In this document: piece by piece, positions 55,776-64,000 of the stretch | Layout: each line of letters opens with the position of its first letter | How positions within the stretch are numbered: the stretch's first letter is position 1 | Assembly: GCA_018350325.1 (NCBI GenBank) | Contig: JAEVLN010000034.1 | Coordinates: 62,001-126,000 of the forward strand | Length of the DNA: 64,000 bases | Reading direction: 5' to 3' | Source of the DNA: Globodera rostochiensis | Taxonomy: Eukaryota > Nematoda > Chromadorea > Rhabditida > Heteroderidae | The notes under the pieces: model-generated | Database searches by the model: none | Told to the model about the DNA's origin: nothing | What the model saw: the letters and a program-made list of their open reading frames with translations, nothing else | Translations under genes and position numbers: made by a program

Positions 55776-58700
55776 TTATCCGTTTTTCGGCTTCTTCCTT
55801 TTTTTGGCGGTGACTGCGCCGCCCGCCCGCTGCTTAAGCGATCTGAAACTCAAAAAACATTAGATAAACTGCTGAATAACACAAAAATGCAAGGGCTACC
55901 AGGGGGAAAGGGCCGTTTCGGTCCCGACAGATTCGTGATCAGCACCCTTGAAAACCCCAAATGATGTTTTCAGCAAATTTGGGGAGGGGATCGTATAACG
56001 GAAAAGTAATAAATGTTTGGGACCGAAACGACCCCGGGACCGAAACGGCGGACCGAAACTGCTGGACCGAAATAACCCCCACTCCTACCAGGGGGGGGGG
56101 GGCGCCGACATTTCATATACGCGACACTTCATATACGCGACATTTCATATACGCGACACTTCATATACTGACACTTCATTGACATTTCATATACGCGACA
56201 CTTCATATACTGACACTTCATTGACACTTCATATACGCGACATTTCATATACGCGACACTTCATATACTGACACTTCATATACGCGACATTTCATATACG
56301 CGACACTTCATACACGTCGAATCTCATATGATTATTTAATCTTATAAAAAGCCTGCCTGGCAGTTCGACTTTTCTAACCCTATTAGGCCGGCTAGAGTTC
56401 AGTTTGAAACAGTACTCGTATTTTTATCAAAAAAAAAAACAACTTAATCGTGTTCAAATTGCTTGTATTTTTCGTCTGAATGAATTATTTCCAAGTTTTT
56501 CTTATTTACGTCAACATTTTGTACATCTCACCACATGTGAGTTAAAACTGAAAGCATTTGAAGGGGTCCGGAACGCGTATATGAAATGTCGTTTTTTTGC
56601 TTAGTATATGAAATGTCGCGTATATGAAATGTCATCCTGCCCTACCAGGAGGGGAAAGGGACAGCTGAGTCTCGCCGGTTAAGTCTGGGCCACTTTTAAC
56701 ACTTCATAACTAGAGACCGGCAAAATCAAATTTGCGGATCCTGTTGCAGGATTGGAATTCAAAATTTTTTGCAGGACCAAATCCTGCAGGATTAATCATG
56801 CAATCCTGCATTTAGAATTTGCAGGATCCTGCGCAGGATTGAGTTAAAAATTTTTCAAAAAATCAATTTTGGCCTCAAAATCAGGGTTGGTCCTCGACCT
56901 CTGGGGCTGGAAAGCCGGGGCGTCGGGGTTGGCCATGTCGAGGCCCGGGGAGTCCAAATATTCGGGATCGGGGGTCGGGGTGAAGAAAATTTTTAATAAA
57001 AAATTTTTTAATAAAAATTTCTGCAATGTATTCAGTGGGAAAGCATAAATAAATAAATTTTAAAATCCATCATCCTCAAAAACCTCAAGAGTGAAGGTGA
57101 GGTGATTTTTATAATATGTGAAAAAAAAATTTGTGGCTTTCTCGTCATGTTCGACTTGGAAATTTTTTGGTGGTATGTTTTGAAGCTTTTTAGGAATGAG
57201 AGGACTGCAGGATTAATCCTGCAAATCTTGCAAAAGTGCAGGATAGCGGACCGGATCCTGCAAAATCCTGCGCAGGACTCTATTCATGGGTGCACTTCAT
57301 TTCCCCCCCGCCGTTTCCCCCCCCCCCCCCCCCCCGACGCCGGTTCCCCCCCCCCCCGCCGTTTCCCCCCCGACGCCGTTCCCCCCCGCCGTTTCCCCCC
57401 CGACGCCGGTTCCCCCCCCCCCCGCCGTTTCCCCCCCGAATCGTTTCCCCCCCGGGAACCATTAACAATGCTGACACATTTATCCGGCAAACTAAAGCTA
57501 ATAAAATGGTTATGCATTAAATTCTGTACAAATGTAAGGCATTTCTTAATTTATTTTCCCATTTCAAATTTTTTGTTTTCCGAATTTTGCAACATTCGTT
57601 ATTTTTTATTCAAATAATTTCACGACGAGGCCTGTAGGCGCCGTCGACCCCTCCCCGTATTTAAAAAAATGTTGGTTTGCAAATTTCTTAACAAATTGAG
57701 TCAAAATTACAAAAAGGTGGCGCCTCCTGTAGCGGATTTTCAAAAGCCTTGTTTTTTTTTTTTGGAAAATCAACAAAATGCAGCAAACACGGAAAACGTA
57801 GCCCCTAAAATCGAACATCATTTTAAAAAAAATTGATTATAATTTTTTCATTTCGTCGGAAAAATATTGAGTTTCGATCATCTCTGAGAGGGGGAACGGT
57901 CGGGGGGGAAACGATTCGGGGGGGAAACGATTCGGGGGGGGAACCGGCGGGGGGGAAACGATTCGGGGGGGAACCGGCGGGGGGGAAACGATTCGGGGGG
58001 GAAACGATTCGGGGGGGAACCGGCGGGGGGGAAACGGCGGGGGGAACCGGCGGGGGGGGGGGGGGGGGAAACGGCGGGGGGGGGGGGAAACGAGCTGTTC
58101 CGTCTATTCATAACTAGAGAGCGGATTTTTAGGGACTAAAAAACGTGAAATAGGGACATAATAGGAACTAAAACCCCCCAAAATAGGGACTAAAAAGTTT
58201 TTCGGAAACTATCGATCTTTAAGGAACTCATGGTCCAAGCAAAAGTCTTTTTTAGGGATGCATTTTTAGTTTAAAAATTTTTTTGATTTTTAGGGGATAT
58301 TTTTCTTTTTTATTGCATTTTTTAAAAGAAATTCTCGGGAAAATGCTTAAAATATTGCATTTTTTCTTTAAATTTAGGGCAAAAGTGCCAAAATAGGGAT
58401 AAAAACGTAAAAATGGCGAAATAGGGATTTATTCTCAAAAAGCACGAAGTAAGGATTTATAGGGTCTAAAAATTGCTCTAATTCAAAAAATGAATGCTAT
58501 TTCCAACCCTATTCGCAACAAATAAAATAGGTTAAAACCTAAAAATCCGCTCTCTATTCATAACTCTTTTCACAGCGAACCAATCTTGACAATCTTTACA
58601 TCTTTTAAAAGCTCTAAATGATTCAAAGATATAATTCTACATGAAAGAGTTAATTCGATGCAATACCAAAAAGTTATAAAAAATCAAGATTTTTCATGTT

Positions 58701-61700
58701 TTTTTGGCAATAACTTTGTTAACTTACATTCAACCTTTTCTCGAATGGTTGCAAAAATTATGAGTTTGGTTCACTGTGAAAAGAGATGAAGTGTTTTAAT
58801 AATCGCCCAGGCTCAACCGACCAGACTCAACCGTCCCCTACCCTACCAGGGGCACACCAGGCGCGTATCTATCCTATCGTAATACAAAAACTTCAAAGTG
58901 ACCAAATCACGGAGCACTATTTTCGGCAAATTCTCTTTTTTTCCCCCCGTAAAAAGAGTAAATTTTCACAAAGTTCGAAGTATGGCAAGTGTGGAAATAT
59001 GGCAAATTAGCCAAAATTATGGCCTTTGCCATAAAAGAGGGAGGGCATTCTGGCCTGCCTGAGAGCAAAATCGTTAACCATGAAACATTGATTAAGAAAT
59101 GCTAAAAGCGCAAAATAACACAAAACTCACTTTGATGATCGTTTTTTCGTGCTCGGAGCAGTGTTGATGACGAACATCATTTTCTGATGACGCGCAGAGT
59201 CCGCAACGTTCAGCATTTTCTGCACGACGTCCTTGCCGAACGGTCTCTTCATCATTTCCAACAAAGCCGGCTTGCCCGAGCCGTCGCTGAACAAAAAACA
59301 GCACAAATTTAGTTTTTTGGAGTTCTCGGAAACAACTCACTCCGCACAAACTTGGTCGATCAGCGCATTTCTCTGCTCCGTCGTCCCAAAAACCAAACAC
59401 TTGTTGATTACGTCGCAGAAGGAGTGGAGATGTGTGTTCTTCAGAATGTCCCCCTTCAGACTGCGCACAATGCGCTCCCGGTCTTCGGGACGTCCATGTT
59501 CAATCACATGTCTGATCACGAAGCTGCCATACTTGTCCGTGACCAAAGTGGACACATTTTCAAGCAGTTGTTCTAACATGGGACGCTTTTGCTGCTCCGT
59601 GCAGTGTTCAATCACAACTCGGATCACGTAACTGCCATACTTGTGCGTGACCAAAGTGGACACATTTTCAAGCAGTTGTTCCAACACGGGACGCTTTTGC
59701 TGCTCCGTGCCGTGTTCAATCACATGTCTGATCACAAAGCTGCCATACTTATCCGTGACCAAAGTGGGCACGTTGCCATGTAATTGTTCCAACACATGAC
59801 GCTTTTGCTGCTCTGTGCAGTGTTCAAGCACTCTTCGGATCACCCAATTGCCGTATTCATGGAGGGACAGAATAAGAACTTGCGCCAATATCTCATTGAT
59901 TATCTAAAAATAGTTTATATAGTCAAGCATTGAGTCCCCAGGCAAATGGAACACTCCAGTACCACCATAGGCTAAAATCCGGATTAAAAAGCAAGCGACA
60001 AATTCTTTCGAGGGAATATCCGTTTTGGGATAATGGGCGGGTGAGGGATTAAAGCAAAATACAAAATTAAATAAATTTTGCCTCAATTTTTGACGCTTTG
60101 TCCACCGTTTCCAACGCCGTTCGGATCACGTGATTGCCACTTTTGTGCAGGGCCAATGTCACCGCGTGGCCACGCAAAGCGTCCACAAGTTGGGCCTTTT
60201 CCGTCGAATTGGCACACTCCAACTTTTGCTCGATGAACCTTTTTTAATTGTTTGATCATTTTTTCGCCCTGACGCATCTTCCAGATTTTTGTTTTGGTGC
60301 AAGGTGGTATAGTGGGGAGGTGACCGAGTGCGGCGTGATGGGGGGGGGGGGGGGGGGGACCCCCACCCCCCTTGTGCATGTATGCCGCAATTCCTACTTT
60401 GAACCGCGCGGATCCTGCGCTAACTCCATGACGTGTTTGCCCCAATCGGCGAATTGAAGATTGTCTGTACGATTTTTGTCCAACAGCTTGGACACATTGC
60501 CATGCAATTGTTCCAACACGGGACGCTTTTGCTGCTCCGTGCAGTGTTCAAGAACACATTCGATCACCCGACTAGCGTATTGATGGACGGACAGAGAGGC
60601 AACCTGTTGGGACATTTTCTATCAGATTTTATTTGTTTGTTTGTTTAAAAAAACTAATAACCCATCCAATATTGTTTGATAACAAATAAACAAAGTCTGA
60701 TAAATGTACCGAATCCGACGGACTGTTGGTTATGGCATCAACGACAAACTGAAGCCGTTGTGGTTCGACGAGTTCAAATATCTGCGAAAATCTTTAGCAG
60801 TTTCAATGACGGTAACCCCAGACTCGGGACCCCAGTTAGACTCAAACGATGCATTTATATAATTGTTGTATATTTAATCACCATGTTCATGACGTAGCTT
60901 CCATAATGATCTTTGATGCATTTAATCACACACGAACGGGGCGTCAGTTCTTCGAGTATCTTTAAAAAAGATTTTATTTATTAATTTGTTTTTTAATTAC
61001 AATGATTACTCCCCAAAATGTAATAATGGCACTTTTTGGGGAGAGGGGGGGGGGTCCAATCGTTAGAAGAATTTAAATGATTTTGCCTCAATTTGTGAGG
61101 CCTTGTCCACCGATTTCAACGCTGCTTGGATCACGTGACAGCCGTACATTTGCAGGGCCAATTCCAACACGTGGCCACGCAATGCGTCCACAAGTTGAGC
61201 CTTTTGATCGTCCGTGCCGTACTCGAAAAATTTCTGAAACTTTTTTTCTTCTTAATTAAGTAATTTCCTTTTTATTCATTCCACCAGTGTTTTTTGGCTA
61301 TTTCAAGGGCTTGTACTTATTAATTAAATTATGTTTTCCAATTCCTTTTAAATGTGCGGCAAAAATCGAAAGAATTAGACAAATTTGAAGAGAGTGCAAA
61401 AATAGTTTTTCGCCTTTTTTCAACAATAATAAATATTCGCAGGACCTGAATCACAAAAGTGCCAAATTCGTCAGCCATCAACTGTCGAGCATTTCGAAGC
61501 GTCTTCGGCCCTCTGAGAAAAATAAAATTTATATTATTTAATTTAAATTCTCTTCAATTTTGGAAAATGATTATCGAAAAAAGGGATTTTTATTTTTCAA
61601 CTCCCTCCGGGGGGCGGGATTATTAGAGGGGGCGGGATTACAAGCGTGTTTACGGTAATCCAAAAAGCAACTGACCCCACACAAACGTTGTCGAACAGCG

Positions 61701-63709
61701 CCTTTTTCTGATCCGCCGTCCCGCAGACAAAACACTTCCTTATGACGGGGCTGCCAAACTTGTCCTGTGAATATTTCAGAATGTCCCCCTGCAGACTGTG
61801 CACAATTCGCTCCCGGTCTTCGGGCAGTCCATGTTCAATCACATGCTCGATCACAAAGCTGCCATATTGATCAGTGACCAAAGTGGGCACATTGTCAAGC
61901 AGTTGTTCCAACACGGGACGCTTTTGCTGTTCCGTGCAGTGTTCAAGCACACATTCAATTACCCGACTACCGAATTTATGGAGGGATAAGGGAAGCACTT
62001 GTGCCAATATCTCATTGATTATCTAAATAATATTTAATTTAGTCAAAAATAAATAAATAAAGTTAAATGTTTTTGCCTCAATTTGTGACGCTTTGTCCAC
62101 CGTTTTCAACGTCTTTCGGATCACGTAACAGCCGTACATTTGCTGGGCCAATGTCAACACGTGGCCACGCAATGCGTCCACAAATTGAGCCTTTTCCGTC
62201 GGATTGGCACGCCCCAACTTTTGCTCGATGAACCTGGCGAAATGTTAATGCAAATTTTAATTAAATCAACAACAGCTTCTTTTTTTGCGCTAAAATGGAA
62301 CAATAGAAATTCGACGAAACCCATGGGTCGCAAATGGAGGGGATTCAAACAACTTTCCTTTGGTGTCCAGTATACGGTACAATAAAAAAAATTCTAACAT
62401 TTAAAAAATGTAAGAAAAATTTGAGTTTTACAAAAGCGCGGATCGTTTTTGAATTAAAGCTTTGCGATTGGACATGTTTTAAAAATGTTATGGCCAGAAA
62501 ACCCCCCAAAATCGTAATTTTAAAACTTTATTAAGTATTAAGGCCATAACTTTTTTGAAACATGTCCAATCGCAAAGCTTTAATTTAATTAGCTTCAACT
62601 CTTCGAGATCTTTCGATTGGCGTTAAGAATTCTAAATCGGTTAAGGTTGAAGCAGGTTAAGGGCATTTAATGGTTTGTTCAATCGCTTAGTTTATGACAA
62701 TTTAGATAGTTACACGCCATGGAATGAACGGGTTGACGCTAGCCCGGGCTGTTCAAGTCGTTCACCTTGAAACATCCCACCCCCAGCAATTCCCACCTTG
62801 AACCTTGCGAGTCTTGCGCAAGCTCCACGACGTCTTTGCCCAAATTGGTGAGTTGAAGATTGGCTGTACGGTTTTTGTAGATATCGGCCAACAGCTTGGA
62901 ACGGTGGCTGGGCCGGTCTAAAATTGCAAAAACTCTAAAAAAAACTCCATAGGTAAAATTTGGAAAATTTTCTGTTAGGCTCAAATTTACAAAATTTACT
63001 GGACGAAGACGACGACGACGCCATGCGAGCGCCCAATGAAATAACGGCTGCCGGGCACACATTGTTTTTGGCGCATTGATGCAAAAACACCACACGAACA
63101 GCTTGAATTTGTTGAACCTAAACAAAACAAAAACATTTTTTTGGCACGAAAATATTTGCATACGAAAGAAACTTTCCGAAAGGTTAAGCCTAAAAAGTGC
63201 TTTTTTTTGAAGTTTTTAAAAAATCTGAAACCCTCCAACTCTTAGAGCATTTTCGTGTGCCGCCAAAATTAAGACAAAGAAAAGGATTTAGAAGTCCTTT
63301 TGTCACGACAATTTGTCAAAAAAACGAACCAAAAAATTAAAATGTCTCCCGTGGCCAAAACGGAAGGTGATAATACAAGTAGTCTAGTTTGTTAGACCGT
63401 AATTTTTGAAAAAGTACTTCTTTTTTTTTCAAAGTCGAGAAATGATGTTTTTAAGGGTATTCTGGTGCGTAGAATACGAATATGAGCTCCATTTCGACCA
63501 AATCCGAACCACCGAATTCGAACAATTCTTCAAAAACTCAAAAATTTTCCAAAAATTAATCTTGGCCCATTCCGGGGCTCGAAATAGGTCGAAATGGAGG
63601 TCACATTCCCCTAGAAAACACCTTTTTATCGACTTTGAAAAAAAAGAATTCAAACCTTGCAAATGATGTGTTGGCCGTTCAGAAAATTGCGAATGAATCG
63701 GTCCATCAT
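55776..63709 (-). CDS. Pumilio/PUF RNA-binding protein, gene C (14 exons, 769 aa, ~17 repeats)
   Basis: Exons: 63656-63709, 63000-63117, 62797-62917, 62077-62233, 61676-62022, 61446-61512, 61087-61233, 60882-60959, 60710-60781, 60398-60603, 60082-60238, 59341-59903, 59131-59286, 55776-55842; phases agree and sum to 770 codons. Exons 1-8 parallel gene B exon for exon with identical lengths except exon 2. Exon 10 is chimeric: after LEQLHGNVSKLL it runs straight into NRTDNLQFADWGKHVMELAQ, which belongs to repeat 1, so a second Pumilio-type module restarts within the protein. The single 563-bp exon 12 holds four near-identical 36-residue repeats (EQQKRPVLEQLLENV type). GC donors occur after exons 4, 7 and 11. 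The last intron (3.3 kb) contains nested transposons. If that intron were not removed, the protein would end differently; the terminal exon is the least certain. Confidence 0.85.
55905..56084. mobile_element. Short MULE-like element (180 bp) in PUF-C last intron
   Basis: It begins GGAAAGGGCCGTTTCGGTCCCG and ends with GGACCGAAA tandem units and CCCCCACTC. It is flanked by the 9-bp duplication CTACCAGGG (55896-55904, 56085-56093). Its ends match the GGGAA..GGTACG/CCCACTC ends of the elements at 16593 and 47380, with a third version of the tandem unit. Confidence 0.7.
56094..56641. mobile_element. Long-TIR element with TCATATACGCGACA tandem units
   Basis: The left end has about a dozen tandem TTCATATACGCGACA/CTTCATATACTGACA units, and the right end has two inverted copies (TATATGAAATGTC). 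The target CTACCAGG occurs just before it and again at 56642-56649. The core is AT-rich and has no ORF I can name. Confidence 0.65.
56711..57282. mobile_element. hAT-like MITE (572 bp), first at TTCATAAC target
   Basis: It begins TAGAGACCGGC and ends GCAGGACTCTA, with internal GCAGGATCCTGC palindromes near both ends. The left duplication TTCATAAC is at 56703-56710. The right copy is split by a later insertion (TTCAT at 57283-57287, AAC at 58112-58114). Confidence 0.65.
57288..58102. mobile_element. Long-TIR element with C-rich/G-rich tandem ends (815 bp)
   Basis: The left TIR is CCGTTTCCCCCCCGACGCC-type units and the right TIR their complement (GGGGGGGAAACGATTCGGGG). It is flanked by the 9-bp duplication TCTATTCAT (57279-57287, 58103-58111). 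It has the same architecture as the MULE-like elements at 16593 and 47380, with a fourth type of tandem unit. The core (57465-57890) has a GGCGCCGTCG motif and no called ORF. Confidence 0.65.
58115..58556. mobile_element. hAT-like MITE (442 bp), second at TTCATAAC target
   Basis: It begins TAGAGAGCGGATTTTTAGG and ends CCTAAAAATCCGCTCTCTA (exact complements). The perfect 8-bp duplication TTCATAAC is at 58107-58114 and 58557-58564. ATAGGGACTAAAA words recur inside. Confidence 0.8.
62438..62583. repeat. Foldback element in PUF-C intron 3
   Basis: AAAGCTTTGCGATTGGACAT and the following roughly 20 bases pair with the complement at 62540-62583, giving a stem of about 40 bp around a loop of about 55 bases. 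A very small MITE or a hairpin RNA source is possible; no target duplication is evident. Confidence 0.5.
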
Positions 63710-63895
63710 TTTAAACGATTGCGTTTACTTTCTAAATGCTAAAAAGTACCAAAAATTTAAATTACAATAAACTAGTTGGAATTGATGGGGAATGTTGATG
63801 GGAAAAAGCGCAAGCGCTTAAGGACTTCGTTGCTACACTATAACTTACGCCCCAATAGATTTGGAAATAGCGACTTTGCACGCGCTGCTGTACAA

Positions 63896-63979
63896 CTCGC
63901 CTATGTAACATTTCGCCTACGCAACATTTCGCCTACGTAACATTTCGCCTACACAGTCAAAAAGCAACATTTCGCCTAC
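63896..63979 (+). repeat. Short tandem repeat, AACATTTCGCCTACGT units
   Basis: About five copies of a 15-16-bp unit lie upstream of PUF gene C at the window edge. By analogy with the other elements this may be one TIR of another tandem-repeat-TIR element that continues beyond the window. Confidence 0.55.
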
Positions 63980-64000
63980 AAATTTTAAAAATCAATTTTT

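Larger units (their letters stand above)
56651..58842. mobile_element. Long-TIR MULE-like element interrupted by three other elements
   Basis: The outer TIRs (left GGGGAAAGGGACAGCTGAGT, right the complement of GGGGACGGTTGAGTCTGG) pair for about 75 bp once the inserts are removed (CACTTCATAACTCTTTTCACAGCGAACC in pieces against its complement at 58760-58790). CTACCAGG flanks it (56642-56649, 58843-58850). The insertions are described separately. Confidence 0.65.

Noticed and set aside
57236..58117. Proline-rich and glycine-rich ORFs
   Set aside because: Homopolymeric C/G tandem units in the two TIRs of the element at 57288; no coding evidence.

Overview
This is eukaryotic nuclear DNA. It is AT-rich, its genes are split by introns (GT-AG plus recurrent GC-AG), it is packed with non-autonomous DNA transposons and satellites, and it shows no prokaryotic gene organisation. 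The gene content points to a nematode, probably a tylenchid such as a cyst nematode. That assignment is inference; no species marker is visible. Most small ORFs here are chance products of repeats. The real genes appear only when exons are joined by hand with phase-consistent splice sites.

Layout. 1-1047: no gene seen. 1048-11815: nested transposons. A 10.2-kb TIR-bounded, hAT-like unit holds a large palindrome whose arms (about 1.7-6.19 kb and 6.87-11.05 kb) carry identical copies of two small overlapping ORFs, and the loop side holds a FLYWCH-like ORF. 12115-38784, minus strand: a cyclic-nucleotide-gated (CNG) family channel in about 17 exons (about 604 aa). One 18.5-kb intron of this channel contains, on the opposite strand, a complete four-exon Ly6/uPAR three-finger gene (15229-32170, 139 aa). 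Intron 2 of the Ly6 gene is a 12.7-kb array of about 75 copies of a 166-bp satellite. 39075-39679: a 33-bp minisatellite.

39969-63709: a cluster of three Pumilio/PUF RNA-binding protein genes, A (minus, 8 exons, 478 aa), B (plus, 12 exons, 650 aa) and C (minus, 14 exons, 769 aa), plus a URM1 gene just upstream of A on the same strand. The PUF genes share exon sizes, phases and a GC-AG intron, but carry roughly 10, 14 and 17 PUF repeats instead of the canonical 8. The last intron of C is swollen to 3.3 kb by at least six nested transposons.

Mobile DNA. Two signatures recur: hAT-like elements with 8-bp target duplications, and long-TIR elements with 9-bp target duplications (MULE-like) whose TIRs are built from short tandem repeats. 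Several share the same duplicated target, as if new copies landed on the duplication left by earlier ones.

Exon models were built by eye from splice signals, reading-frame phase and family resemblance. Individual boundaries, especially 5' ends, are predictions.
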